Positions 26,895 to 35,376 of a stretch of 64,000 bases of DNA are shown here, one piece after another. The notes under the pieces were generated by a model, which saw only the letters and a program-made list of their open reading frames with translations, made no database searches and had not been told where the DNA came from. The position numbers and the translations under genes were made by a program. The DNA is from Bacteroidota bacterium. Its GTDB lineage: Bacteria; Bacteroidota; Bacteroidia; Cytophagales; Cyclobacteriaceae. Location of the stretch: positions 62,001-126,000 of the forward strand of contig VGMW01000003.1 of the NCBI GenBank assembly GCA_016866235.1, given 5' to 3'. Numbering within the stretch: the stretch's first letter is position 1; the number at the start of each line of letters is the position of its first letter.

Positions 26895-27791
26895 ATGGTA
26901 GACATTACTCATAAGACATTTAGCTTAAGAAATGCAGTGGCTGAAGCTACCGTAAATGTTTCTCTTTTATCCACCATCGAAGCCATTCAACAGAACAGGG
27001 TACCAAAAGGAAATATTTTTGAATTCAGTCGGGCAGCAGGATTGTTGGCAGCTAAAAAAACCTATGAGGTTATACCCGACTGCCATCCATTGCCTGTTGA
27101 GCAGGCCAGCATTAAGCACGAGCTATCAGGACAATCCATACTTATTCGGGTTGAAGTTTCAACGATCTATAAAACAGGCGTTGAAGTTGAGGCCATGCAT
27201 GCGGCAGCAGTAACTGCCTTGACCATTTACGACATGCTGAAACCCATTGATCCGAAAGTTGAAATTGCAGGTATCAGGCTGCTGGAAAAGACTGGTGGAA
27301 AGACTGATTTTGTAGCATCCTATCCGGATGACCTTAAAATTGCGCTAGTGACTGTGAGTAATAAAGTTGTTGCTGGAGAGGTGGATAAACCGGGCGATAT
27401 TATCGAAGGTAAGCTGAAAAAACTAAATCTTACTTCCATTGAAAGGTTGGTCATTGGTGAACAAAAAATTGAAATCGAAAAGACTTGCAGGAATTTGATC
27501 GCCAAGTCCTATGACTTGATTTTATTGACTGGCGGCTCTGGTCTGCAGTTGATGGATGTAACGCCAGACGTGGTTCAGCGGCTGATTGATCGTGAAGTTC
27601 CTGGTATTATGGAAGCTGTCAGGGATTATGGACGACTGCGAAGGCCACAAGCCCTCCTTGGTCGTGGAGTCGCCGGCTTTAGTGGTGAAACGCTACTGAT
27701 AACCTTGCCTGGCTCACCTAAAGGTGCGAAGGAAAGTATGGACGCAGTTTTTCCTACCATCCTACATGTTTTCAGGTCGAAAAAATCCTGA
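26895..27791 (+). CDS. Bifunctional MoaC-MoaB (MogA-like) molybdenum cofactor biosynthesis protein
   Basis: A 298-residue fusion. Residues about 1-150 are MoaC, the cyclic pyranopterin monophosphate synthase, with MVDITHK at the start, KGNIFEFSRAAGLLAAKKT and the IPDCHPLP loop (typical form IPLCHPL). Residues about 155-298 are a MoaB/MogA-type molybdopterin adenylyltransferase with LLTGGSGLQLMDVTPD and LPGSPKGAKESMDA. Such MoaCB fusions occur in several bacterial groups. It catalyses an early and a late step of the same pathway. The cysteine desulfurase starts directly at its stop codon. Confidence 0.93.
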   Translation: MVDITHKTFSLRNAVAEATVNVSLLSTIEAIQQNRVPKGNIFEFSRAAGLLAAKKTYEVIPDCHPLPVEQASIKHELSGQSILIRVEVSTIYKTGVEVEAMHAAAVTALTIYDMLKPIDPKVEIAGIRLLEKTGGKTDFVASYPDDLKIALVTVSNKVVAGEVDKPGDIIEGKLKKLNLTSIERLVIGEQKIEIEKTCRNLIAKSYDLILLTGGSGLQLMDVTPDVVQRLIDREVPGIMEAVRDYGRLRRPQALLGRGVAGFSGETLLITLPGSPKGAKESMDAVFPTILHVFRSKKS

Positions 27792-28943
27792 TTGAAATCC
27801 GAATCCATTTATCTTGATTACAATGCCACCACCCCTTGCGACCAGCGGGTGATAGACGGCATGTTGCCCTTTTTTAATACACATTTTGGAAATGCAGCAA
27901 GTCATCATCATTCGTTTGGCTTTTATGCCGAGGAAGCCGTGGAGCATGCCAGAAACAATATTGCGAAACTGGTAGGAAGTAAACCAGGTGAAATTATTTT
28001 TACCTCTGGTGCGACCGAATCAATCAACCTTGTACTTCGTGGATTACAGAACTATGCTTCCAAAAAAGGAAAGCACATCATTACATGGGCAACAGAGCAT
28101 AAAGCTGTTTTGGAAACCTTATCCTGGCTTGAAAATCAGGGTTATGAGGTAACGGTACTACCGGTTGATCAACAGGGTCAACCAGATCTAGAAACGCTTA
28201 AAGTTTCGATTCGTAGGGATACAATACTGGTGGTCATGATGATGGCCAACAATGAGACCGGCGTCATGATGCCTGTTCGTGAAGTAGTTAAATTGGTTCA
28301 TCCTTATGAAATCCTAACCCTATGCGATGCCACCCAAGCGGTGGGCAAAGTTCCGATGGATTTAAAAAGTTTAGGTGCTGACTTTGTGGCGTTTAGCGCA
28401 CATAAGTTTTATGGCCCGAAAGGAGCAGGTGCATTGTATATAGCGGGCGGCTCCAACAAAACAAATCTTGAACCCCTGCTCACTGGCGGTGGACATGAAG
28501 CCAACATCCGAAGTGGCACGGTGAATGTTCCTGGTATTGTAGGAATGGGTTTAGCAGCGGAAATTGCAATCACATCATTATCGGAGGATGTAAAAAGGAT
28601 AGGTGGTCTTCGGGATCACTTTGTTTCTGAACTAATTAAAACTGGGGTAGTCGAACCAAACTTCGGGAGCAGTACCCTCCTACCCAATACGGCCAACCTG
28701 AGGTTTAATTTTCAGGGAAGTGACCTTTTACTTCAGAAAATTTCATCAAAGGTTGCAGCATCTTCTGGCTCTGCTTGCTCCTCGGTGGTTCAAAAACCAT
28801 CCCATGTATTGAAGGCCATGGGTTTAACGGACCAGCAGGCTTTGTCCAGCATCCGTTTTAGTCTTGGAAAATTTACAACCAAATCGGAACTGGATCGGGC
28901 AGTGGAAATTATAACTGAAAAAATAAATTCGATTAAAAACTAA
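27792..28943 (+). CDS. Cysteine desulfurase (NifS/IscS-like, aminotransferase class V)
   Basis: A 383-residue PLP enzyme that takes sulfur from cysteine. The PLP lysine lies in SAHKFYGPKGAG, the aspartate in LCDATQAVGK, and the persulfide Cys in the C-terminal ASSGSACSS. The N-terminus IYLDYNATTP is that of the family. The start is TTG at 27792, immediately after the TGA of the MoaC-MoaB gene, implying translational coupling. With XdhC and MoaC-MoaB as neighbours, sulfuration of molybdenum cofactor is a better guess than general iron-sulfur assembly: in Rhodobacter capsulatus, XdhC works with the NifS4 desulfurase. Confidence 0.93.
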   Translation: MKSESIYLDYNATTPCDQRVIDGMLPFFNTHFGNAASHHHSFGFYAEEAVEHARNNIAKLVGSKPGEIIFTSGATESINLVLRGLQNYASKKGKHIITWATEHKAVLETLSWLENQGYEVTVLPVDQQGQPDLETLKVSIRRDTILVVMMMANNETGVMMPVREVVKLVHPYEILTLCDATQAVGKVPMDLKSLGADFVAFSAHKFYGPKGAGALYIAGGSNKTNLEPLLTGGGHEANIRSGTVNVPGIVGMGLAAEIAITSLSEDVKRIGGLRDHFVSELIKTGVVEPNFGSSTLLPNTANLRFNFQGSDLLLQKISSKVAASSGSACSSVVQKPSHVLKAMGLTDQQALSSIRFSLGKFTTKSELDRAVEIITEKINSIKN

Positions 28944-28951
28944 GGAAGGAT

Positions 28952-29806
28952 TCAAAAGTCCAGCTCTAATTGCTCTCCGATTTTCATGGTATAAAAAGCC
29001 TGATTTTCTTTTCGACACGATTCCTCAAAAAAATCGGGTTCTACTGAATTGAATTTGAACAAATGGTAATGGTGAGGAATAACCAGTTTTGCTCCGGAAG
29101 CCTTCGCCAATCTGGCGGCTTCAAGTCCATCCATGTTACCAGCCACACCTCTTGAAGGAATATTACCATTGATGGGTAGAAGTACAACATCAGGGGAATT
29201 CTGACCTATCATTTTCTCCAATCCATCAAAAAAAAGCGTGTCGCCTGAGTGATAAATTGTCCATGGACCTAGTTCAACAACAAACCCCATATAACAACAA
29301 CGGCCATGATCATCACGATCAATTTCATTGTGTGCCGATGGAATTCCAAAGAAATTAACACTCCCTAATTTTATCTGCTGACCATCGTTGATGCCAATAA
29401 ATCTGTTGGTAGAAATACCTAACCTGTTCGCAGCGAATTCCTTATTTGCCTCAGGCAGTAAAAAATGAGCCTGTGAATTATTAGCCAGAATAGGCATTAA
29501 AGTTTCAGCATCGAGGTGATCTGTATGGTTATGACTTGATGTGATGATATCAATTCCATAAAGTAAATTTGGTGGTACGCACAGTGAACTCATACGTTCA
29601 TGTGGTTTGCCTGTATTCTGATATTTTTTGGTCAGGGAATCAGAAAGGTAGGGATCCATCAGAAGGGTTGTTCCTTCACATTGAAGTAGGAATCCACTTT
29701 GGCCTAGCCATCGTAAGTGAAGCGTACTTTTTTCTGAATTTTTGTAGGTGAGCAACTCTTCTGCGATAACATGAGGTTGCTCAACAGGCTTGATGAGGTG
29801 TGTCAT
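28952..29806 (-). CDS. MBL-fold metal-dependent hydrolase (UlaG/UPF0173-like)
   Basis: A 284-residue metallo-beta-lactamase-fold hydrolase. The metal motif is SSHNHTDHLD (two His, then Asp-His), after LRWLGQSGFLLQ and LLMDPYLSD; later His residues appear in IPSAHNEIDRDD, YHSGDTLFF and IPHHYHLF. This pattern resembles UlaG-like lactonases and NAPE-PLD-type phosphodiesterases; the substrate is unknown. It has no signal peptide. The 5' leader contains a 45-nt GA dinucleotide tract beginning 27 nt before the start codon, and a good promoter lies behind it, so expression may vary with tract length. It is convergent with the cysteine desulfurase gene, 8 nt apart. Confidence 0.88.
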   Translation of the reverse strand: MTHLIKPVEQPHVIAEELLTYKNSEKSTLHLRWLGQSGFLLQCEGTTLLMDPYLSDSLTKKYQNTGKPHERMSSLCVPPNLLYGIDIITSSHNHTDHLDAETLMPILANNSQAHFLLPEANKEFAANRLGISTNRFIGINDGQQIKLGSVNFFGIPSAHNEIDRDDHGRCCYMGFVVELGPWTIYHSGDTLFFDGLEKMIGQNSPDVVLLPINGNIPSRGVAGNMDGLEAARLAKASGAKLVIPHHYHLFKFNSVEPDFFEESCRKENQAFYTMKIGEQLELDF

Positions 29807-29830
29807 GTTGTATGTAGTTTTAGTGTTTTA

Positions 29831-29880
<50 letters not shown>

Positions 29881-29894
29881 TTTTCATAATGATG

Positions 29895-29924
29895 CAAACC
29901 TAGATTCCAAAATTCACATACCAA
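29895..29924 (-). promoter_or_regulatory. Bacteroidota promoter of the MBL-hydrolase gene
   Basis: On minus, TTG (29924-29922) is followed after 19 nt by TAGGTTTG (29902-29895), an exact TAnnTTTG -7 box. Transcription would start near 29888, about 10 nt before the GA tract, giving a leader of about 80 nt. Confidence 0.6.
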
Positions 29925-30064
29925 GTAATTGGTTGGATAATTCATCCGTTCAATGGATACTTTAAATCAATTTGGGATAAAGTTTAACCTCATATCACAA
30001 TTTAAAATTTAAGGTGATGCTTTAGACATTCCATAGAAATTCCCCTAATGAAATTTTAATCAGC

Positions 30065-31093
30065 CTATAATCTACCTCGTACAATCTTAGCTGCCTCCGT
30101 CATTACCTTAAGTTTATGCTTCGCGGCCCACCGTGCAGTCTGACTAAGTCCACAGTCAGGTGCCACGGATAATTTTTCAGCGGGCACGTGCTGCAAACAC
30201 ATTTGAATCCTGTTTACCACATCTTCAATGGTTTCCTGGTAGTAATTTTTAACGTCCACTACCCCTACAGAGACATCAACTGCTTCTGCAAAGGATCTCA
30301 ATAATTCAATCTGCGAAAATTCCCGGTTGGCCATTTCAAGATGAATTTCATCGACTTTCATGTTAAGGAAGTCAGGCAGCATTGGTTTTAAACTACGATT
30401 TCCTACCGGACGTCCTTTGAAATTTCCAAAACACAGATGTGTTGACAGCCTACACTTACCGGTAATACCTTCTACCGTGCGATTGAAAATATCAACCAGT
30501 CTTTTCGTGTCCTCTTTGTAGGCGTAACAACTCATGCTTGGCTCATCAACCGTAATTTCCTTACACCCTGCCTGAATCAAGGACTTCAATTCATTGTTTA
30601 CTATGGGCAATAAGGCTTCGGTGATGTCATACCGGTCCTTGTATGAGCCACCCGGCTGTAGTCTGCCACTAAGGGTATAAGGACCAGGGACACTGGCCTT
30701 CAAAACCGGTCCGTTAGGCGCTAGCCTTTTTAGTCGTTCAAACTCTGCCACTATGCCTAATCCCCGCGGAGCTGAGAGTGTGCCAATTATATGATGTTTA
30801 CCACGCTGATCGTGTGCGGGTGGACCGAACTTCCGAACATCTTCAAAACTTTCTTTGATGCCTTCCAAGTATCCGTAAAACGAAAGATTAAAATCAATCC
30901 GGGTTTGTTCACCGTCGGTAATAACATCAAGTCCTGCGCGGACTTGATCCTGAATGGCGATCATCACTGCGTCATCGATGAGTTCCTGTCGGTCTGCAGC
31001 ACCAAATTTATCCTTGTTTAACACTGAAAATTCAAGCCAACCGGGCATTGGATAACTTCCGATTACGGTGGTTCGGATGGGAATTGGTTGCAT
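30065..31093 (-). CDS. MetE C-terminal-like methyltransferase (cobalamin-independent methionine synthase family)
   Basis: A 342-residue protein equal to the catalytic half of MetE only. It keeps the start RTTVIGSYPMP, the folate-homologue segment DGEQTRIDF, and the zinc ligands in STHLCFGN (His, Cys), HLEMANRE (Glu) and APDCGLSQT (Cys). Full MetE has a second N-terminal barrel that is missing here. Short MetE-like proteins may use methyl donors other than folylpolyglutamate; which donor and acceptor apply here is unclear. It is 27 nt behind the SIS-domain gene on the same strand, so both may be co-transcribed. Confidence 0.88.
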   Translation of the reverse strand: MQPIPIRTTVIGSYPMPGWLEFSVLNKDKFGAADRQELIDDAVMIAIQDQVRAGLDVITDGEQTRIDFNLSFYGYLEGIKESFEDVRKFGPPAHDQRGKHHIIGTLSAPRGLGIVAEFERLKRLAPNGPVLKASVPGPYTLSGRLQPGGSYKDRYDITEALLPIVNNELKSLIQAGCKEITVDEPSMSCYAYKEDTKRLVDIFNRTVEGITGKCRLSTHLCFGNFKGRPVGNRSLKPMLPDFLNMKVDEIHLEMANREFSQIELLRSFAEAVDVSVGVVDVKNYYQETIEDVVNRIQMCLQHVPAEKLSVAPDCGLSQTARWAAKHKLKVMTEAAKIVRGRL

Positions 31094-31120
31094 AAAAAAA
31101 GAGTAAACCTTTAAAAATAA

Positions 31121-31894
31121 TCAATGATGGGAAAGCAACCTGGATAGTCTTTCCCCATGTTCGTCGTATGCCGCTTCAAAAATTCTTGTTGCCTGATCCT
31201 TACCGGCTATTGAGGCACTGCATAAAACCTTTGGTGGTTGCCCGTTTTCCGTAAGCACCCGTGCGACTTCAGCCTTGATGCAATTTACAATCATCGCACC
31301 TCCAATGGTTGATCCCGGACTTACCGGAATCTCCAGTCCGGGAACATGCACCATGGCATCACCATCTGGTGCACCGGTATCCAACACCAAATCAGAAAAA
31401 TCACTAAGCTTTTTACCGTCAGTTCGCTTGCTTTGGTTTGCCTCTGAATGTTTTTTAGTGATGATGCTGACAACCTTAATGTTATTTCTTTTAAAAACCT
31501 CTGCCATCTCAATGGGAACAACATTGCAACCACTGCTGCTAATCACCAAAGCTGAGTCTAGTTCTGACAAACTAAAGTTTCGGAGAATTCGCTCAGCCAA
31601 ACCGGGAACATTTTCCAAAAACATGGCCTGACGTTGACCATTACTGCCCACCACAGGGTTATGAAAAGTCAGCGATAATTCAACGATTGGATTAAATCCA
31701 GGGAAACTACCGTAGCGTGGCCACATCTCTTCAACCATCATTCGGCTATGGCCTGAGCCGAAAACATGCACGACCCTTCCTGAAAGAATGGATTTACCAA
31801 ACCAGGCTGCAGCGGTAATAATTTTATCTTTTTGAGCCTCCACCGTATTGGTGAGCTCACGACACTTATCGAGGTAATCTTTGGTCAAGTCCAT
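31121..31894 (-). CDS. SIS-domain phosphosugar-binding protein (UPF0309-like)
   Basis: A 257-residue protein with one sugar isomerase (SIS) domain. The nucleotide/phosphosugar loop motifs HVFGSGHSRMMVEEM and LVISSSGCNVVPIEMAE are visible, followed by VLDTGAPDGDAMVHVPG. Such proteins bind or isomerise phosphorylated sugars or amino sugars such as MurNAc-6-phosphate relatives; substrate not assignable. It is followed at 27 nt by the MetE-like gene. Upstream, a small hairpin at 31923-31940 separates it from the anti-sigma gene on the same strand. Confidence 0.85.
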   Translation of the reverse strand: MDLTKDYLDKCRELTNTVEAQKDKIITAAAWFGKSILSGRVVHVFGSGHSRMMVEEMWPRYGSFPGFNPIVELSLTFHNPVVGSNGQRQAMFLENVPGLAERILRNFSLSELDSALVISSSGCNVVPIEMAEVFKRNNIKVVSIITKKHSEANQSKRTDGKKLSDFSDLVLDTGAPDGDAMVHVPGLEIPVSPGSTIGGAMIVNCIKAEVARVLTENGQPPKVLCSASIAGKDQATRIFEAAYDEHGERLSRLLSHH

Positions 31895-31922
31895 AACAGA
31901 CTTTCAAGTTACCAATAAGAGC

Positions 31923-31940
31923 CCGTGTCGACAAACACGG
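31923..31940 (-). terminator. Hairpin after the sigma/anti-sigma operon
   Basis: CCGTGT pairs with ACACGG around a 6-nt loop, 12 nt after the anti-sigma-like gene's stop on minus. The tail (GCTCTTATTGG) is only weakly T-rich, so termination is uncertain. Confidence 0.4.
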
Positions 31941-31951
31941 AAAAGAATGCG

Positions 31952-32452
31952 TTAAAGGTCGGCTGCTTTATTTTGCTGCACAGCTGGAACAACAGAGCGG
32001 TCAGCGAATTTTTTCTCAAGTATGTCTAACCTGACCACCAAATTTAAAATCAAGGCATCTCTTAGGTTATCGGTAGGCTCCTGGTCCCATTCTTTTCTTA
32101 AAATCTCATACATAGCCTGCATGCGTTCGTATTCAGTACCCGGACTTACCGACTCCCCTTCCTTATCTCCTTCCAACCACCCCAACCGCTCACTTATTTT
32201 ACCCGCATAGAAGTTTTCGGTCTCTTCAAAATCGAGTTTACTGACGAGTGCTTGTTTTTCCGAAGTATACCGCTCTACCATGAGTGCTGAAGTCGTACAG
32301 AAAAAAAATACAGCTGCTGCAGCCCACCAGGAAAAAGCCAAGCCATCTTTTTTTCTCACTCCTTTCAGGACATCTTCATGGATATATTCTGGCACCTCTT
32401 TGTTGTCCAGTTGATCCTTATTCTCACGAATAAAATTTTCCAATGAATTCAT
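31952..32452 (-). CDS. Putative anti-sigma factor, single-pass membrane protein
   Basis: A 166-residue protein. Its cytoplasmic N-terminus (NFIRENKDQLDNKEVPEY) resembles the short sigma-binding segment of small anti-sigma proteins, one transmembrane helix follows (about residues 39-60, SWWAAAAVFFFCTTSALMV), and a coiled-coil-prone periplasmic part with many charged residues ends the protein. The gene overlaps the sigma factor by 4 nt, the usual arrangement for a sigma factor and its membrane-bound inhibitor. No zinc-binding HxxxCxxC motif is present. The call rests mainly on context and topology. Confidence 0.7.
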   Translation of the reverse strand: MNSLENFIRENKDQLDNKEVPEYIHEDVLKGVRKKDGLAFSWWAAAAVFFFCTTSALMVERYTSEKQALVSKLDFEETENFYAGKISERLGWLEGDKEGESVSPGTEYERMQAMYEILRKEWDQEPTDNLRDALILNLVVRLDILEKKFADRSVVPAVQQNKAADL

Positions 32453-32997
32453 GGCTTTTGGTGTTTTAACAATTCAATTAATTTTTTTTTCGAACGACTG
32501 AATTGGCTTTTTGAAGTTGATTCAGTGATATCAAGAATCTCAGCAATTTCACTGTGGTCATACCCCTCAATCAGATATAGTGACAACACAGTTCTGTAGC
32601 CATCGGGCAATTGGCGTATGGCTTCCGTTACCTGCGCCGCCTCGAAGGGAAATGGGTTCTCATTAGCATCTTCTAACGCCGGAATGCCTTCCTCCTCGCC
32701 GTCTGCAAAGAATATTAATCTGTTGCGTTGGACAGCATTAACAGATTTATTGATCACAATCCTTTTAAGCCAGGATCCGAAAGAAGCTTCGGAACGGTAG
32801 GATGATAGATTTCGGAACGCGCTGATAAATGAGTCTTGTAAAATATCACTGGCTTCATCTTCCCGCCTTACAATCCTGTAAGCCGTATTGTACATGGCTT
32901 TAGCATACAGTTTATAAAGCCTTGAAAAAGCTGCCTCTTCACCACGAATTGCCGCGGCAACCAATGCAGAGTGAATATGGTCGGAGCCTTTCTCCAA
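32449..32997 (-). CDS. ECF-type RNA polymerase sigma factor
   Basis: A 182-residue sigma-70 family protein with only regions 2 and 4. Region 2 (about 20-90) includes AYRIVRREDEASDILQDSFI and FGSWLKRIVINKSVNAVQRN; region 4 (about 125-175) includes LPDGYRTVLSLYLIEGYDHS and the helix-turn-helix EIAEILDITESTSKSQFSRS. The start is TTG at 32997, since no ATG precedes region 2. The gene for the putative anti-sigma factor overlaps its end by 4 nt. The promoter set it reads cannot be told from the window. Confidence 0.93.
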   Translation of the reverse strand: MEKGSDHIHSALVAAAIRGEEAAFSRLYKLYAKAMYNTAYRIVRREDEASDILQDSFISAFRNLSSYRSEASFGSWLKRIVINKSVNAVQRNRLIFFADGEEEGIPALEDANENPFPFEAAQVTEAIRQLPDGYRTVLSLYLIEGYDHSEIAEILDITESTSKSQFSRSKKKLIELLKHQKP

Positions 32998-33059
32998 TGA
33001 TCTGGATCTTAAACCTTATAGACCCTTAGAATTGCCAAAGGCTGCATCCAGGGGAATAC

Positions 33060-33833
33060 TTATTTCAACTTGCTCATATTTTCCTTGGCAGGAAGGAAAT
33101 CTGGAGCTTTGGCCAGGGCTTGTTCAAAGTATTTTTTAGCAGAGGCAGAATCCCCACTATCCCTTGCTATCATGCCCAGCAAATTCAAAACTGAAACTCT
33201 TATTGGATAATCCTTATTCAGTTTGTCAGCAGTTACGAAGGAAACAGTCATTTCATCAGCCTCTTTTCGAGTCAGCATAATGTCTGCATTGGCTTGTGCC
33301 TCTTTATAACGCTTGAGATCGAACTGAAGGAAAGCCACTTTATACAGTGCTGCAAATGAATTGGTTGCCAGGTAAAGTGATTCAAAATTTTGTAATGCTT
33401 TGTCAAGAATTTTCAATTCCTCAAAGGCAGTTCCTGCAAGCTCCAGCGCCACTGGGTTTCGCGGATTTCGGTTGAGCAATTCCTGGCCCACCAATGCTGC
33501 CGAAGTGTACCGTTGGTTTTCATAATACAGAAATCCAAGCGTCAGCAAAAGGGAGTCGTTGGCAGGATTTTCTACGATGATGTCGTAAAGTGCATCCCTG
33601 GCCACATCGTAATCAGCGAAGCGTGTCGCTACGGTGTATTTATTGAAGAAATGATTGAAGAATCCACTGTTTGCCTCTTGAATTTCAGACGGCGCGACTA
33701 CTGAATCCTTTTTAGTCACCGGGACTGTTGCAGCAGGAGGTGCATTTTTATCGGATTTCTTTTTGCCTTGAGCTGACACAGCAAAGGACATTAGAATGGT
33801 AGCAATACAGAGGTAGTGATTCATGGATTTCAT
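33060..33833 (-). CDS. Exported TPR-repeat protein
   Basis: A 257-residue protein with a signal peptide (MKSMNHYLCIATILMSFAVSAQ), a Lys/Pro-rich linker and about four tetratricopeptide repeats from residue 70 on, for example LLTLGFLYYENQRYTSAALV and ALELAGTAFEELKILDKALQ, closing with GDSASAKKYFEQALAKAPDF. Probably a periplasmic protein-interaction module. It lies 8 nt after the CCA-adding enzyme gene and about 60 nt before the sigma factor, all on minus. Function unknown. Confidence 0.85.
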   Translation of the reverse strand: MKSMNHYLCIATILMSFAVSAQGKKKSDKNAPPAATVPVTKKDSVVAPSEIQEANSGFFNHFFNKYTVATRFADYDVARDALYDIIVENPANDSLLLTLGFLYYENQRYTSAALVGQELLNRNPRNPVALELAGTAFEELKILDKALQNFESLYLATNSFAALYKVAFLQFDLKRYKEAQANADIMLTRKEADEMTVSFVTADKLNKDYPIRVSVLNLLGMIARDSGDSASAKKYFEQALAKAPDFLPAKENMSKLK

Positions 33834-33841
33834 GGACTGAA

Positions 33842-35278
33842 TTATTTCGTAGTTTGTTTAACAGGTGTGATGCCATTTTCTGCTGCGAAGTTTAACATAA
33901 ATCGCCAGGCTTCTTCGCGGTCATTTTTAATTTCCCCTTCCAGTATGGCATCTTTGATCCGATCCTTAATGATTCCAACCATTTTTGAAGGAGGAATTCC
34001 AAAGTGCTGCATAATTTCCTCGCCGGAGACGGGTGGTTGAAAATTTCGAATACCATCTTTTTCTTCAACCTCCAACATTCTTTTTTCCACCTCATCAAAG
34101 TTTTTTAAGAAGCGGGTGACTTTTTCCGTGTTTTTGGAGGTGATGTCGGCGCGACATAAAATCATGAGCGCATCCAGATCCTCGCCGGCCTCAAACAACA
34201 ATCGTCGAATGGCAGAATCGGAAACATTATAGACCAGTGATATGGGACGCAGGTGCAACCGCACCAGCTTCTGCACAAAATTCATGTTCTCCCCCATCGG
34301 TAGCTTAAGTCTTCGAAAAATACCCGGGGTCATTTTGGCACCCCGTTCTTCGTGACCATGAAAAGTGAAACCAACCTTCGGATCGTATCGTTTGGTCGCA
34401 GGCTTGGCGATGTCATGAAGGATGGCCGACCACCGCAGCCACAGATCATCAGACACCTTGCAGACATTGTCCAGAACCTGCAGGGTATGATAAAAATTAT
34501 CCTTGTGTGCATTGCCGTCTACATATTCCACACCCTGCAGGGCTGCCATTTCTGGAAAATATTGATGCAGGAGTCTACCGTGAAAAAGAAGTTTGAAGCC
34601 ATAGGAAGGTTGTGGACAAGCAATAATTTTATTGGTCTCATCAATGATCCGCTCCATTGAAATTATTTTGAGCCTTGCGGCATTTCGAATGATGGAATCA
34701 AAAGTGTCGGGATCGATATCGAAATTAAGTTGATTGGCAAACCTAATGGCACGCATCATCCGAAGTGGATCATCCGAAAAGGTACGGTCTGCCTCCAGTG
34801 GCGTTTTAATAACCTTTTTCCGTAGGTCATTGAGGCCGCTAAACGGATCAATCAGTTCACCGAAATTTTCAGCATTAAGACTTACCGCGAGTGCATTAAT
34901 GGTAAAATCCCTGCGGTTTTGGTCATCAGAAAGTGTTCCATCCTCCACCAAAGGCTTTCTGGAGTCTTCGCGATAAGATTCTTTTCGGGCACCAACAAAT
35001 TCCAATTCATACTCACCGGACCGGATCATGGCGGTTCCGAAATTTTTAAAAATGGAAATATGTGCTCCGCCCAAGGCCTCAGAGACCTTTTCAGCCAGAG
35101 CAATGCCACTGCCAAGGCAAACGAAGTCGATATCTTTAGAAGTGCGGTTGAGGAAAAGATCTCTCACGTAACCACCTACTACATAAGCTTTAACACCCAT
35201 ACCCGAAGCGGTGGCAGCCACCAGTCCAAACACAGGGTTTGACTTAAAATGTTCTCTGAAATCCACTTCTGCCAACAT
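33842..35278 (-). CDS. tRNA nucleotidyltransferase / poly(A) polymerase family protein with HD domain
   Basis: A 478-residue class II nucleotidyltransferase. The head domain carries AYVVGGYVRDLFLNR and the metal-binding DID motif in SKDIDFV, then RRDFTINALA and the RNA/nucleotide loop DPLRMMRAIRFANQL. A C-terminal HD phosphohydrolase domain is present, with LRWSAILHDIAKP. This architecture matches bacterial CCA-adding enzymes, which complete or repair the 3' end of tRNA; assignment to CCA addition rather than poly(A) addition is by similarity in layout. The exported TPR gene follows 8 nt downstream. Confidence 0.88.
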   Translation of the reverse strand: MLAEVDFREHFKSNPVFGLVAATASGMGVKAYVVGGYVRDLFLNRTSKDIDFVCLGSGIALAEKVSEALGGAHISIFKNFGTAMIRSGEYELEFVGARKESYREDSRKPLVEDGTLSDDQNRRDFTINALAVSLNAENFGELIDPFSGLNDLRKKVIKTPLEADRTFSDDPLRMMRAIRFANQLNFDIDPDTFDSIIRNAARLKIISMERIIDETNKIIACPQPSYGFKLLFHGRLLHQYFPEMAALQGVEYVDGNAHKDNFYHTLQVLDNVCKVSDDLWLRWSAILHDIAKPATKRYDPKVGFTFHGHEERGAKMTPGIFRRLKLPMGENMNFVQKLVRLHLRPISLVYNVSDSAIRRLLFEAGEDLDALMILCRADITSKNTEKVTRFLKNFDEVEKRMLEVEEKDGIRNFQPPVSGEEIMQHFGIPPSKMVGIIKDRIKDAILEGEIKNDREEAWRFMLNFAAENGITPVKQTTK

Positions 35279-35345
35279 AGCATCAAAACTACTTTAACAA
35301 GGGCATATTCATTGGAAATTGTTCGTCCCGCACGACCAAATGAGT

Positions 35346-35353
35346 TACATTTG
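35346..35353 (+). promoter_or_regulatory. Putative -7 box of the pyrG operon (TACATTTG)
   Basis: An exact TAnnTTTG box 23 nt before the pyrG ATG. The -33 element is poor (TTCG at the expected distance), so the call is tentative. Confidence 0.35.
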
Positions 35354-35376
35354 GGGCAATTTTTTCCTGAATTTCG

